Below, one piece after another: positions 14,854-23,865 of a stretch of 32,818 nt of DNA. Numbering within the stretch: position 1 is the stretch's first letter; every line of letters starts with the position of its first letter. The stretch is from Sulfurimonas sp. (GTDB taxonomy: Bacteria > Campylobacterota > Campylobacteria > Campylobacterales > Sulfurimonadaceae): positions 1 to 32,818 of the forward strand of contig JALSLR010000101.1 of NCBI GenBank assembly GCA_026988245.1, given 5' to 3'. The notes under the pieces were generated by a model. The model saw only the letters and a list, made by a program, of their open reading frames with translations. It did no database searches and was not told where the DNA came from. A program made the translations under genes and the position numbers.

Positions 14854-16696
14854 TTCGGCACATACCAAATTAAACATACTTCTCAACAATACAAACAAGG
14901 CGCTTGTCCAAGTGCTTCTTGATGCCACAAAAGATGATTTGAAATCTATCACAAAAGATACTAAAGATTTGCGCTCAATCATGGATAAAATACTCAAACA
15001 AACTAAGACAGCAGAAAGTTCCTCTAACAAAGCTATGCTTGATTTAGTGAAAAATAATCCAACTTTAAAAAATCTTGGTAGTCCATCTACAACTATAAAA
15101 GAACTTCTAAATACTATGAAGTCCGACAAAAAACCACTGCCTGTTGAAAAAGTACTCAAAGAAGTTTTGATAGACATTAAAAATATAAAAAATCAAGATG
15201 TAAAATTTAAGTTAAACAATACGGGTGTATTTTTAGAATCTAAACTTAAAAATGTAAATAATCCTCAGGTAGAATTGAAAAACAATCTTAATGATTTAAA
15301 AGAGATACTACAGCAAAGTAAAGTATCTGAGGTAAAAGAGGTATTACAAAAAGTAGAAGTATTGCTTCAAAATAAGCTTGTTAAAAATGCAACAAATGTA
15401 GACTTGAGTAAAGAGCTAAAACAAAACCCTAAGTTACTAGAGAGTGTAGCTAAAGAGGTTAAAGTCTTAGTGCAAAACTTAGATAAGCTTATACAAAAAT
15501 CAGATGGAGTGCATAGTACTACAACAAAGATTTTGTTAGATAAATTAGAGTTTGCAATAGATAGTACAAAAACTAAGCTCATAGCTAAGGAGTTACCTCT
15601 AAAGCAAGATGCTCAAGTCAAACAAGATACTCAAGTTAAGCAAGATATACAGGTCAAACAAAAAACACAAGTTAAACAAGAACAAACTATGGCTAAAGAG
15701 ATAGATCTAAAGTCAGCTCCAATGCAAGTTAAAGACCCAGTTGTAAAACAAAATGTACCCTTGAAAACACAAGAGTTACACACTCTTAAGATAGGTGCAA
15801 ATGAACAAAAAGTACAAAATATTTCGCCTAAAGAACTTATAGCTGAAAGTAAAGTACCTATGACTACAAAGCTAGTTGAAAACGCTACGATTAAATTACC
15901 AATTGTTAAAGAGGTCTTACAAGTTCTACAAGGTGTATTAGATAAGAGTCTAATCTTGGAATCAAAAGCTATTTTAAAAGTGGTTACAAGTACTTTGAAT
16001 ACACTTGAAAATGTAAAAGAAGTCACTAAAGAGTCCAAACAAGACTTAGGTAAAATCATTCAAGATACTAAAGCATTGATAGCTAAGGCTGATGTAATTA
16101 ACTCTAAAGATATTATTACAATATTTGCAAAGTTAAAAAACCTAACTAGTGCTAACTCCTTAAATGTGCAAGCCAACGTAAAAGAGATACTTAACAATGA
16201 TTTGAAATCAGCTTTACTACAAACTACAAATGAGTTACAAAATTCATCACATCCAAACAAAAATGATTTAATCAAACAGATGGATAAGTTGGTGCTACAA
16301 ATTGACAGTTATCAACTTGTTTCACACCTTAGTAATGGTACAGCTGTCTATTTACCAATAACTTGGGATCAGTTAGAGGGTGGTGAGTTACAGATGCGTC
16401 AAGATAAAGAAAAGTTTTATTGTGATATAGATTTAAATTTAAAAGATTATGGTGATGTGAGCTTAAAGCTTACTTTATTTGAGAAAAATCAAATCAATAT
16501 ACATCTTTATAGTCCAAATCAAGAGTTAAAAGAGCTTTTCCAAGAAAACCTTAGTATCTTAAGAGCAGGGATGATACACTCTCAAATAGTTCCACGAGAG
16601 ATACGTTTTCATGATGGCTTAGAAAAAGCATCAACTTCTTCAAGCCCTTATCAAGGTGATGATGATTTCAACATCGGATTTGAGGTCAAAGGATGA
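14840..16696 (+). CDS. FliK-like (hook-length control C-terminal domain) Lys-rich protein
   Basis: A 618-residue protein dominated by Lys, Leu, Asn, Thr and Val helices, with no signal peptide and very few aromatic residues in the first 480. Around residues 254-285 a 6-residue unit resembling QVKQDT repeats about five times. Only the C-terminus (about 485-590) is globular, with GDVSLKLTLFEKNQINIHLYS and ELKELFQENLSILRAGM. That resembles the FliK C-terminal domain (Flg_hook), which contacts the FlhB cytoplasmic domain to stop hook growth. Its stop overlaps the start of an FlhB-CC-like gene (ATGA), supporting this reading; Bacillus ylqG-ylqH is a comparable pair. It is unlikely to be the main FliK, given the distance from other flagellar genes. 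The exact function is unknown. Confidence 0.65.
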   Translation: MMNVTSAHTKLNILLNNTNKALVQVLLDATKDDLKSITKDTKDLRSIMDKILKQTKTAESSSNKAMLDLVKNNPTLKNLGSPSTTIKELLNTMKSDKKPLPVEKVLKEVLIDIKNIKNQDVKFKLNNTGVFLESKLKNVNNPQVELKNNLNDLKEILQQSKVSEVKEVLQKVEVLLQNKLVKNATNVDLSKELKQNPKLLESVAKEVKVLVQNLDKLIQKSDGVHSTTTKILLDKLEFAIDSTKTKLIAKELPLKQDAQVKQDTQVKQDIQVKQKTQVKQEQTMAKEIDLKSAPMQVKDPVVKQNVPLKTQELHTLKIGANEQKVQNISPKELIAESKVPMTTKLVENATIKLPIVKEVLQVLQGVLDKSLILESKAILKVVTSTLNTLENVKEVTKESKQDLGKIIQDTKALIAKADVINSKDIITIFAKLKNLTSANSLNVQANVKEILNNDLKSALLQTTNELQNSSHPNKNDLIKQMDKLVLQIDSYQLVSHLSNGTAVYLPITWDQLEGGELQMRQDKEKFYCDIDLNLKDYGDVSLKLTLFEKNQINIHLYSPNQELKELFQENLSILRAGMIHSQIVPREIRFHDGLEKASTSSSPYQGDDDFNIGFEVKG

Positions 16697-16977
16697 GAGA
16701 AAAAGCGGTCGCACTCAGGTATGATAAGGAACAAGAAAATGCCCCACGGGTACTTGCAAAAGGTGAGGGTGAGACTGCTAGAAATATCATTAAAATAGCA
16801 CAACTGCATAAGCTACCTATCAAAAAAGATGCTGATTTAATTGAGTTGTTATCAAAGGTTGAGATAGACAAAGAGGTCCCCCAAGAGTTATATAAAGCGG
16901 TTGCGGAACTTTTTAGCTATATATATAAGATAACTAATACTATGGAAGAAGTAGATTCTGAATCGAGTTCAGAATGA
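16693..16977 (+). CDS. FlhB C-terminal-domain-like protein (FlhX/HP1575 type)
   Basis: A 94-residue protein that matches only the cytoplasmic C-terminal part of the type III export switch protein FlhB/YscU. It shows AVALRYD (residues 5-11), APRVLAKGEGETA (17-29), LPIKKDADLIELL (40-52) and VPQELYKAVAELFSYIY (59-75). The autocleavage NPTH motif is absent: the protein begins right after where PTH would be, so it resembles the already cleaved FlhB-CC fragment. Helicobacter FlhX and Bacillus YlqH are such proteins. It overlaps the FliK-like gene by four bases. The last eight residues (VDSESSSE) and the stop come from a repeat element starting at 16944, so the original C-terminus was probably replaced. 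Confidence 0.8.
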   Translation: MREKAVALRYDKEQENAPRVLAKGEGETARNIIKIAQLHKLPIKKDADLIELLSKVEIDKEVPQELYKAVAELFSYIYKITNTMEEVDSESSSE

Positions 16978-17115
16978 CGGGACTTATAACGTCGTTCCAA
17001 GGAAGAAGTAGATTCTGAATGGAGTTCAGAATGACGGGACTTATAACGTCATTGCAAACTTTAAAATGTCATTGCAAACTTTCAAGCGTCATTCCAAACT
17101 TGATTTGGAATCTAC
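16944..17115. repeat. Composite palindromic repeat element (GTAGATTC...GAATGACG family)
   Basis: A 50-bp unit at 16944-16993 recurs at 17001-17050 with one mismatch. Three 20-bp units starting GTCATT (17048, 17068, 17088) follow. The left end is GTAGATTCTGAAT...GAATGACG (16951-16979). The right end, CGTCATTCC...GGAATCTAC (17087-17115), is its inverted counterpart. It fills the gap between convergent genes and overlaps the end of the FlhB-like gene. A second, in-frame copy of the family lies at 27041-27226. Confidence 0.85.
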
Positions 17116-17133
17116 TCAAAGAATGCCATAGGC

Positions 17134-17877
17134 TTAAGCACCAAGGGCATGATTTATAGTATATCTCATATCATCATCAAGGTTCTCCATAGAACTTAGC
17201 ATCCATCTGAGATAACCTGCATCTTCTTGTGCAACTTCACGAACTGTTTTACCCTTATGTTTTCCAAATCTAAACTTTTCTATTAAGATGGGTGTATTTG
17301 TTAAATCAACCATTTTATCTACTGGGTTTTCCTCTGGAAATATCTTACTAACAGCTTTGCGTAATTCTGAAAGAAAAAGTTTTAAAACTAAAACATCCCC
17401 TATAGCATCATGCGCTTTGACGACGATTCCAAGAGCTGATGCCTCTTTTTCTTCAAGTTTATAAAGTCCCATCTTGTATCGAAAGTATTGAAGTCTGTGT
17501 GCCTCTTCATCTTTGTATATGTGTTTTGCAACTCTGAGCGTATCTATCACTTGCATCTTTGTGTTAAAACCCTCTTTCTCAAGCATACCTAGGTCAAAAG
17601 GAGCATTGTGAATAATCATGTAGTTATCTGGAGTATTGAGTTCTTGAAGCCTTTTATATGAAGCACTAGAGGCTATTGGAGGTTTACCCTCTATCATCTC
17701 TTGCGTAATGCCATGAACTTCCATCGCTCCAAACTTGATAGGTATATCGCTAGAGAAAAATTCATTTTGAACCTCTATCTCTTTTGCTCCTAAAACTACG
17801 TAGCCTAGTTGTATAACTCTGTCTTCTTCGGAGACACCTGTTGTTTCTGTATCTAGTATGATGTATTGTTTTGCCAT
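17134..17877 (-). CDS. DEDDh 3'-5' exonuclease with ExoX-like C-terminal domain
   Basis: A 247-residue protein of the DnaQ/ExoX exonuclease superfamily. All five catalytic residues are present: Asp9 and Glu11 in DTETTG, Asp95 in HNAPFD, and His156 and Asp161 in HDAIGD, which makes it the DEDDh type. After residue 200, KFRFGKHKGKTVREVA and GYLRWMLSS match the small domain (ExoX-like C-terminal, formerly DUF3820) attached to such nucleases. It probably trims single-stranded DNA 3' ends in repair or is a stand-alone epsilon-like proofreader. AAGGGA precedes the ATG. It lies 11 bases downstream of the next gene in a three-gene minus-strand run with an unknown protein and a DUF4139 protein. Confidence 0.88.
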   Translation of the reverse strand: MAKQYIILDTETTGVSEEDRVIQLGYVVLGAKEIEVQNEFFSSDIPIKFGAMEVHGITQEMIEGKPPIASSASYKRLQELNTPDNYMIIHNAPFDLGMLEKEGFNTKMQVIDTLRVAKHIYKDEEAHRLQYFRYKMGLYKLEEKEASALGIVVKAHDAIGDVLVLKLFLSELRKAVSKIFPEENPVDKMVDLTNTPILIEKFRFGKHKGKTVREVAQEDAGYLRWMLSSMENLDDDMRYTINHALGA

Positions 17878-17888
17878 TTTTTCCCTTT

Positions 17889-18269
17889 TTAGCTTTGTAA
17901 GAAAGAATCTTCCATATAGTAATGCTCAACATCTAAAAAATCTTGATGTAGCTCTATTTCTAAAGTATTTGGAGTGAACTTATACTCACAAAAGTTTATA
18001 AACCTCATTGGGTATACTTTATTTCCCTCTTTAAAGTTCCTCACACACAAAGGCTCATTGAGCTCTATGAGTAACCCTTGTAAGTAAGATACAGAATCAT
18101 TTGAAGGTTGTAGGTGAAACAGCTTGAACATTGTAGTAAGTTGTAGTGACATCTCTAACTCTTTATCATTGAGAAGGTAGGTGTTATAGATGGCCCGAGC
18201 TAACTTTAAAACATCATCACTGAATGGTTCACTTAACAATCTTTGTTTTTGAATCTCTTCTTTTTTCAT
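17889..18269 (-). CDS. Protein of unknown function (126 aa)
   Basis: I do not recognise this protein. It has 126 residues, is soluble, and has no signal peptide or obvious catalytic motif. The C-terminal half (VYPMRFINFCEYKFTPNTLEIELHQDFLD) reads like beta strands and faintly resembles the winged-helix repeats of Rep_3 plasmid initiators, too weakly to assign. It starts ten bases after the DUF4139 gene and ends 11 bases before the exonuclease, so the three are probably one transcript. No strong ribosome-binding site is visible, which fits translational coupling. Confidence 0.8.
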   Translation of the reverse strand: MKKEEIQKQRLLSEPFSDDVLKLARAIYNTYLLNDKELEMSLQLTTMFKLFHLQPSNDSVSYLQGLLIELNEPLCVRNFKEGNKVYPMRFINFCEYKFTPNTLEIELHQDFLDVEHYYMEDSFLQS

Positions 18270-18279
18270 AACTATTATT

Positions 18280-19590
18280 TTATCGTTTTTGAATAAATGT
18301 AGCGTTAAAAGTATAAGATGAGTTTGCTTTTACTACTACACTAAACTCTACAAGGTTCGCATTGATAAATGTATATTTTTGAGAACTCTCTAGTGTAGAA
18401 TTATTTCTATTTGAAAAGGGAATGTGCAGTTTAAATTCTTTATCATTTTTTGAGTTATTATTTACTTTGTATTGTATCTTAGTAGTATACTTTTGTTTAG
18501 TTATAGAGCTACTTTGAAGCGTACTATCAACGCTACTATCAAAATCATAACCAAGTTTTAAGCTGATTTTTGTGTTTTTTGGAGTGTTTTTAATGCTTGA
18601 TTCACCTAGTAATACATTGGTATTATTCAATCTGGAATAACTCCTTAGAATACCTTGAGGTAAAGGTTCTTGAATGTTTTTCAATTCGATAATTTGAGAT
18701 ACATCGTGTCGCATACTAGCTTGTTGATTGTGTGGTGATGCTAAGGAGACACTATAGAGCTTGTTAAGTTTAATATTTTTAATATTTATAAATTTTAATT
18801 GCGTTTTTTCATTGTTTCTAAGGGTGACTTTAAAAGGGATTTGGTAGAGGTGGTAACCACCATATGCTTTTTGCTGTACTGATGTGTTTACGCTCATGCT
18901 CATCATTTTATTGTACCTTGTCGTTGGTCTTGCTTGTCTGCTTTGTTGAAGTTCTCCAGCTACAACAAAAAGTTCTGTCTCTTTATATTCTTTTCCTGAA
19001 TGGTTATCTATGGTGATATAGCCACTTAAACTAGCCCTTGTGCCTTCTAGAGACAGTACATAGTTACTATGCCATGAGATATTATTGATGAGGTAGCTTA
19101 GCTCAATGTCAGTTTCTATATTTTTTTTAGTGTGTACATTCCAAATGAGTGTTGGTTGCGTAAGAAAGGAGTTTGGAATTTTTTTTAAGATAAGTTGGTT
19201 TTTATCTACTTGGACTATGTCACCATTGCTTTTTTTCACAAGAGCAAAATTACCACTGTGCGAAAGAAGGGTGACTTTTTTCTTTTTGATGTAGAGTGTT
19301 TTATTTATGTTGGCATCTAAAAGTTTATGAAAGCTAAGTTTATCATAACGGTATTGTTGCGAGAAGAGTTGTATATCTTTGGGAAGACTTAGGTTTACCG
19401 AGTCAGTATTTATACTGTTTGCAACACCTCTATAGACTATCTCTTTATCGGTTGCAGTAAGATAGAGTGTGCTCGTTTCATGAACAAGACCAACTCCGCC
19501 ATTGTAAACTACAAGAGAATTTTTTATTGGTAAAATGCCTGCCGCAAAAGTTAATGATGCTAAGAGAGTTGATAAAAGAAGTTTTTTCAT
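18280..19590 (-). CDS. Secreted DUF4139-domain protein
   Basis: A 436-residue protein with a clear signal peptide (MKKLLLSTLLASLTFAAG), so it is exported to the periplasm or outer surface. The middle (ISWHSNYVLSLEGTRASLSGYITIDNHSGKEYKETELFVVAGELQQ, about residues 168-215, shown in parts: ISWHSNYVLSL, NHSGKEY, LFVVAGE) carries the W-x-x-x-Y-x-L and N-x-SG features of DUF4139. The beta-rich C-terminus is typical of that family. The function of DUF4139 is unknown. The start has a good Shine-Dalgarno, GTGAGG. It leads the minus-strand run DUF4139, unknown protein, exonuclease, and diverges from the amidase gene across 76 bases. Confidence 0.75.
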   Translation of the reverse strand: MKKLLLSTLLASLTFAAGILPIKNSLVVYNGGVGLVHETSTLYLTATDKEIVYRGVANSINTDSVNLSLPKDIQLFSQQYRYDKLSFHKLLDANINKTLYIKKKKVTLLSHSGNFALVKKSNGDIVQVDKNQLILKKIPNSFLTQPTLIWNVHTKKNIETDIELSYLINNISWHSNYVLSLEGTRASLSGYITIDNHSGKEYKETELFVVAGELQQSRQARPTTRYNKMMSMSVNTSVQQKAYGGYHLYQIPFKVTLRNNEKTQLKFINIKNIKLNKLYSVSLASPHNQQASMRHDVSQIIELKNIQEPLPQGILRSYSRLNNTNVLLGESSIKNTPKNTKISLKLGYDFDSSVDSTLQSSSITKQKYTTKIQYKVNNNSKNDKEFKLHIPFSNRNNSTLESSQKYTFINANLVEFSVVVKANSSYTFNATFIQKR

Positions 19591-19666
19591 GAAGATTCCT
19601 CACTTAAGTATAAGTTATAGAACATAATACTATATTACACTTATAGAAAAATATAAGGTATATGTT

Positions 19667-20332
19667 TTGAGAGTAGTTTTTTTGTTTTTATTGGTTTCAT
19701 GTTTAGTTTATGCTACACAGATACTCCAGACTCCCATAAAGTTTTCTCAAAAGCGAATTGAGTTAACCAAAGAGTATATTAAAATTCATTACAACAAAGA
19801 TGTGAGTAACATAAAAATAATTCCTAAAATCATCCTTATCCATCATACAGCTATCGATGATTATAAAGACTCACTCAGTAGATTTCAAGAGGAGGTCTTA
19901 CCATCTGTGAGAAAAGATATAGCAAGTGTGACCCCTAGTGTTAATGTAAGTAGCCATTTTATGGTTGAGCCTAATGGAACTATCCATAAACTCATGCCTC
20001 TAGATTTTATGGCAAGACATGTTATAGGGCTTAACTATAACTCCATAGGTATAGAAAATGTTGGGGGAGAAAATTCTAAGGATAATCTTACACAGGCACA
20101 ACTAGAAGCAAATATATTTTTAATAAAATATTTAAGAGAAAAATTTCCTACGATAGAGTATGTTGTTGGGCATTATGAGTACAGATGTTTTGAGGAGAAT
20201 GAGCTGTTCTTAGAGTTAGATAAGGGTTACCGAACTCTAAAAGATGACCCATCTGAGAGATTCATGCGATTACTCCATCGTGCTAACCCAAGATTAAAAC
20301 ATGCACCTTGTAAGGTTTCAAATGATAACTAA
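19667..20332 (+). CDS. Secreted N-acetylmuramoyl-L-alanine amidase (Amidase_2/AmpD-like)
   Basis: A 221-residue enzyme with a signal peptide (MRVVFLFLLVSCLVYA), so it is periplasmic. It should cut the amide bond between N-acetylmuramic acid and L-Ala in peptidoglycan or its fragments. Likely zinc ligands are His59 in IHHTA, His169 in VGHYEY and Asp194 in KDDP. SSHFMVEPNGTIHKLMP and NYNSIGIENVGG are typical of the fold. The start is TTG at 19667, since the ATG at 19662 meets a stop after two codons; AAGG lies upstream. It overlaps the DUF819 gene by 11 bases and heads an operon with an L-Ala-D/L-Glu epimerase, pointing to murein-peptide recycling. Confidence 0.88.
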   Translation: MRVVFLFLLVSCLVYATQILQTPIKFSQKRIELTKEYIKIHYNKDVSNIKIIPKIILIHHTAIDDYKDSLSRFQEEVLPSVRKDIASVTPSVNVSSHFMVEPNGTIHKLMPLDFMARHVIGLNYNSIGIENVGGENSKDNLTQAQLEANIFLIKYLREKFPTIEYVVGHYEYRCFEENELFLELDKGYRTLKDDPSERFMRLLHRANPRLKHAPCKVSNDN

Positions 20333-21452
20333 TCCGCTTCTTTACCTCTTTATTTTAGCTATAAGTGCTACTTTTTTTTATGTACTAGAACAAGGCACAC
20401 AACTCAAAATATTTAAGTTTATTCCTAGCATTGTAATGCTTTATGCTTTTGTAATGGGCTTAGCATCACTAGGAATTTTTGAGTATAATCAAGAGATAAA
20501 TGCCATATATAAACTTACAAAAACAAATCTACTCCCTGCTATGATATTTCTGATGTTATTGCAAGTAGATATACGACTTTTTTTTAGATTAGGCAATAAA
20601 CTTATTTTGTCTTATGTTCTCGCTGTTGTATCACTTGGATTTGCTTTTTTTCTTGTTAGCATCATCTTTAGTTTTGATGAGGGTATGGCTGGAGCTTTTG
20701 GGGCATTGGCTGGGTCGTGGATGGGTGGTACTGCAAACATGGTCGCTGTTGGTTCTGCTCTTGGTGTAAGTGATGTGGCCTTTGGTTATGCCCTCATTGT
20801 TGATAGTTTTAACTATACTTTATGGGTAGCCTTGCTTTTATTTTTAGTACCATTTGCTAAAATCTTCAATAAGTTTATTGGTTCGCAAGGTGTAGATGCA
20901 GTATTTGGCGATATTGGCTGCGCATGCACCATTGGGGCTAAGCGGTACTGGCTTTTGATAATTCTCTCTTTGATTGTCTCCTTTATCTCTCAATTAATCG
21001 CTACAAAGCTTAGCATCATCAGTGCTACTACTACTATGGTTATTATGGCAACGCTGTTTGGAGTCTTAGCATCATTCACAAAACTACGAGAGTTCAATGG
21101 TTCGAGTGAGGTCGCTTCAAGTATGCTCTATATGCTTATAGCTCTCATAGGTTCTAAGGCTGTGTTTGAGAGTTTTTCTGGAGTTGGTACTTATGTATTT
21201 GCAGGTTTTATTATTTTACTTATTCATGCAATAGTTATGATGCTAGGAGCAAAGCTATTTAAGCTTGACCTCTTTAGCATCAGTGTAGCCTCTTTAAGCA
21301 ATATAGGGGGAATAGCCTCAGCCCCAATTCTCGCAGCTACTTACAACAAGTCCCTTGTGAGTATAGGTGTAATGATGGCTATTATGGGTTATATCATAGG
21401 TACTTTTGGGGGACTTTTAGTTGGAAATATCTTAATGGGGATAAGTAGATGA
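20322..21452 (+). CDS. DUF819-family integral membrane protein (candidate murein-peptide transporter)
   Basis: A 376-residue, very hydrophobic protein with about ten membrane segments. Gly-rich turns such as AGSWMGGTANMVAVG and the C-terminal SNIGGIASAPILAATYN are characteristic of the DUF819 (YjcL-like) family of presumed transporters. The start at 20322 is preferred over 20301 because AAGG lies just upstream and MITNPLLYL leads straight into the first membrane helix. It overlaps the amidase by 11 bases and the epimerase by 4 (ATGA), so the three are tightly coupled. Placement between a periplasmic amidase and a cytoplasmic dipeptide epimerase suggests uptake of cell-wall peptides (inference). 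Confidence 0.8.
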   Translation: MITNPLLYLFILAISATFFYVLEQGTQLKIFKFIPSIVMLYAFVMGLASLGIFEYNQEINAIYKLTKTNLLPAMIFLMLLQVDIRLFFRLGNKLILSYVLAVVSLGFAFFLVSIIFSFDEGMAGAFGALAGSWMGGTANMVAVGSALGVSDVAFGYALIVDSFNYTLWVALLLFLVPFAKIFNKFIGSQGVDAVFGDIGCACTIGAKRYWLLIILSLIVSFISQLIATKLSIISATTTMVIMATLFGVLASFTKLREFNGSSEVASSMLYMLIALIGSKAVFESFSGVGTYVFAGFIILLIHAIVMMLGAKLFKLDLFSISVASLSNIGGIASAPILAATYNKSLVSIGVMMAIMGYIIGTFGGLLVGNILMGISR

Positions 21453-22402
21453 AGATAGTTGAGATTAGTTCACAAATACAGAGGATACCTCTTGAGACAC
21501 CTTTTGTGACAGCACTCCGACGCGTAGAAAATGTTGCGTTTGTCAGAGTACGAGTTAAAAATGATCTTAAGGCTTTAAGTTATGGTGAAGCACCTGCTAC
21601 AAAAGCTATAACGGGTGAAGACCTTGTGAGTATTACAAGTGCAGTTGAGCAAAATAAAGCCTTGTTTTACAATCTTTCTCCAGAGGAGGCAAGAGATCTT
21701 TTAGATACTCTAGAGATTGGTTCCTCCGCAAAAGCTGCCCTTGATATGGCTTTTTGTGGTTTTGAGAAGCCTCCCTTTGATTTTAAAAATAAAACTACAA
21801 AACTACAAACAGCTATCACCATCTCTTTTAATAGTACAGATGAGATGCTTCAAGATGCTTACAAAGCCCGTCGTAATAATCATAAAATACTAAAACTAAA
21901 ATTTTCTTCAGACATTAATCATGCGATAAAAACAACAGTAAAAATTCATGAAAAGATAGAGGATGCAAAACTCCTTATCGATGCAAATCAGGCTTGGAAT
22001 TTAGAGGATGCTAAAAGATATTTAGATGCGATGAGCGATGGAGAAGTAGAACTAGTGGAACAACCTCTTGGAGCTAAAGATATCCAAGGTATGAAACTAT
22101 TAACTCATTATTCTAGCATACCGATAGTGGCAGATGAATCTTGTTTTACATTAGCAGATGTTAAAAATGTACTAGAGAGTTTGAGTGCTGATATTATCAA
22201 TATTAAACTTATGAAATGTGGCGGGCTTATAAAAGCTCAAGAGATATTAGAATATTGCAGGGAAAAAAAAGTAGCTGTTATGATGGGAAGTATGCTCGAA
22301 GGTCCTGTGTCCATAGCTTATGCATGGTCCTTAGTGGAGCAATACGGTGATGTTATAAAGTATGTAGACTTAGATAGTCCACTTCTTTATAAATCAGATT
22401 AA
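21449..22402 (+). CDS. Dipeptide epimerase, L-Ala-D/L-Glu type (enolase superfamily)
   Basis: A 317-residue member of the muconate-lactonising branch of the enolase superfamily. Catalytic features are the KxK motif (Lys149, Lys151), metal ligands Asp178 (DANQAW), Glu204 (EQPL) and Asp229 (ADES), the second acid/base Lys253 (NIKLMKCGG), and DLDSP near the end (about 307-311). This pattern matches L-Ala-D/L-Glu epimerases (E. coli YcjG, Bacillus YkfB), which convert the murein dipeptide L-Ala-D-Glu for degradation. It starts inside the end of the DUF819 gene. Specificity for another dipeptide cannot be excluded. It ends 4 bases into the convergent receptor gene. Confidence 0.85.
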   Translation: MKIVEISSQIQRIPLETPFVTALRRVENVAFVRVRVKNDLKALSYGEAPATKAITGEDLVSITSAVEQNKALFYNLSPEEARDLLDTLEIGSSAKAALDMAFCGFEKPPFDFKNKTTKLQTAITISFNSTDEMLQDAYKARRNNHKILKLKFSSDINHAIKTTVKIHEKIEDAKLLIDANQAWNLEDAKRYLDAMSDGEVELVEQPLGAKDIQGMKLLTHYSSIPIVADESCFTLADVKNVLESLSADIINIKLMKCGGLIKAQEILEYCREKKVAVMMGSMLEGPVSIAYAWSLVEQYGDVIKYVDLDSPLLYKSD

Positions 22403-23865
22403 AAAAATTCTATTTCTCCATCCTGTGCATTTTTATCATTATACTCGGCATGTTCCTCTAGCATTTTATCTATAATGATGAAAAATTTATCTGTAATTTC
22501 TTCAAGTTTTGTGTACTCTTGTATAAGTTCTTGTTTAAACTCATAAATGGATGAGTTTTTGAGTATCTCACTGATAGCTTCAATAGCTTCATGGTAAAGA
22601 AGATGTTGTGTTTTTGAATTATGGAAACTTTGTGAGTGATTAAATTCGCTTATGCCTGTTGAGTTATACCAAAGAGTATATTGACACTCCTCTTCTGCTA
22701 TAAATTCTTTATGTTCTTCCTTTTTGATATGTTCGAGTACATCTGCTTTTAAAAGTGTATGTACGATTTTTGTGAGAACGACAAAGTTTTTATTTTTCAT
22801 GTATCTTGAGGAGCTTAGGACAGATTCACTTGTTTTGCCAAATCTCTCTAGCGATGATGAAAGGGTATGGACATTATCTGTAGATATTTCAGCTATTTCA
22901 GTGAGAGACTTAGAGTTTTCATACATAGACATAGCTTCTTGTTGCAGGGTAGATATGCTTATACTTATCTCATTTGTAGCTTTTTGTGTACGTTCTGCGA
23001 GTTTTCTCACTTCATCAGCTACAACTGCAAATCCGCGACCATGTTCACCTGCACGAGCTGCTTCTATGGCAGCATTAAGAGCGAGGAGATTTGTTTGTTC
23101 AGCTATGTCTTTGATAAGGTCTATGACTGATGTAATCTCTTCTGTTTTAGTATTTACACCAGAGACTGCTTCATCGTTTTGAACTATAATTTGACCAAGC
23201 TTATTAAAATTTTCATGCATCACTTCCACTACAGATGAGTTTGAACGAGACAAAGAGGCAGATTCTTGAGCTTCAATGGCAAGTTGTGTAAGTGTTTCAT
23301 CTGTCTCACTTATTTGTTCTTGTATTACTGAAAATTGTGCAATTAAACCTTTGCCAAGATTTTGAATATCACTTACAAATTTTTCTTTAACAACTGCAGC
23401 ATATTCCATCTCCATAGCGTGGATACTTTTGTTGATAAGTGATGCAGTATCCACAAATGCGGAATTTAATCCTGTAGAGCAAATTTTTCTGAAGTATTTA
23501 TGTTGCGATGCATACTCTATGGAGGTATTTATCTCTCGAGTAAAACTCTCTATCTGATCAAAAAGATCATTTATCCCATAGCCAAGTTCAGCTAACTCCC
23601 CTCCTGCATCGATAAATAGTTCTCTCGCTTCAAAGTTTCCTTTTTTTGCTTCTTCAACTATGTGTAATGATTCTTTAATGGTTCTTTGTGTAATACCAAT
23701 TTGTTTATAGGCGTAGATAGCTATCACTATATTAAGGAGGTTAAACACCAAAGTAACGGTGTTAAACTCTAAGAATATGGCTGATACTAATAACCCGAGG
23801 GAGATAACTCCTAAGTGGGCATAGTTAGCTAAGTGTATTTTAGAAAGAGAGGATAAATTCTTCAT
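22399..23865 (-). CDS. CetA-like chemoreceptor with C-terminal CZB zinc-binding domain
   Basis: A 488-residue methyl-accepting chemotaxis-type receptor without a periplasmic domain. Two close membrane helices (about 18-56) are followed by a HAMP-like region. The signalling hairpin tip is [20 protein letters not shown] (about 254-273), and then comes a chemoreceptor zinc-binding (CZB) domain with His369, Cys394 in [11 protein letters not shown], His421 and His425. The start is the ATG at 23865: AAGGAG lies seven bases before it, inside the upstream PAS gene, whereas the ATG at 23883 has no such site. It overlaps that PAS gene by 26 bases. With the PAS partner it resembles the Campylobacter CetA/CetB energy-taxis receptor; CZB domains in H. 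pylori TlpD are linked to oxidant sensing. Confidence 0.87.
   Translation of the reverse strand: MKNLSSLSKIHLANYAHLGVISLGLLVSAIFLEFNTVTLVFNLLNIVIAIYAYKQIGITQRTIKESLHIVEEAKKGNFEARELFIDAGGELAELGYGINDLFDQIESFTREINTSIEYASQHKYFRKICSTGLNSAFVDTASLINKSIHAMEMEYAAVVKEKFVSDIQNLGKGLIAQFSVIQEQISETDETLTQLAIEAQESASLSRSNSSVVEVMHENFNKLGQIIVQNDEAVSGVNTKTEEITSVIDLIKDIAEQTNLLALNAAIEAARAGEHGRGFAVVADEVRKLAERTQKATNEISISISTLQQEAMSMYENSKSLTEIAEISTDNVHTLSSSLERFGKTSESVLSSSRYMKNKNFVVLTKIVHTLLKADVLEHIKKEEHKEFIAEEECQYTLWYNSTGISEFNHSQSFHNSKTQHLLYHEAIEAISEILKNSSIYEFKQELIQEYTKLEEITDKFFIIIDKMLEEHAEYNDKNAQDGEIEFF

Noticed and set aside
17889..18269. Plasmid Rep_3-type initiator
   Set aside because: Only a faint resemblance in the C-terminal half. 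The protein is far too short and lies in a chromosomal operon without iterons.
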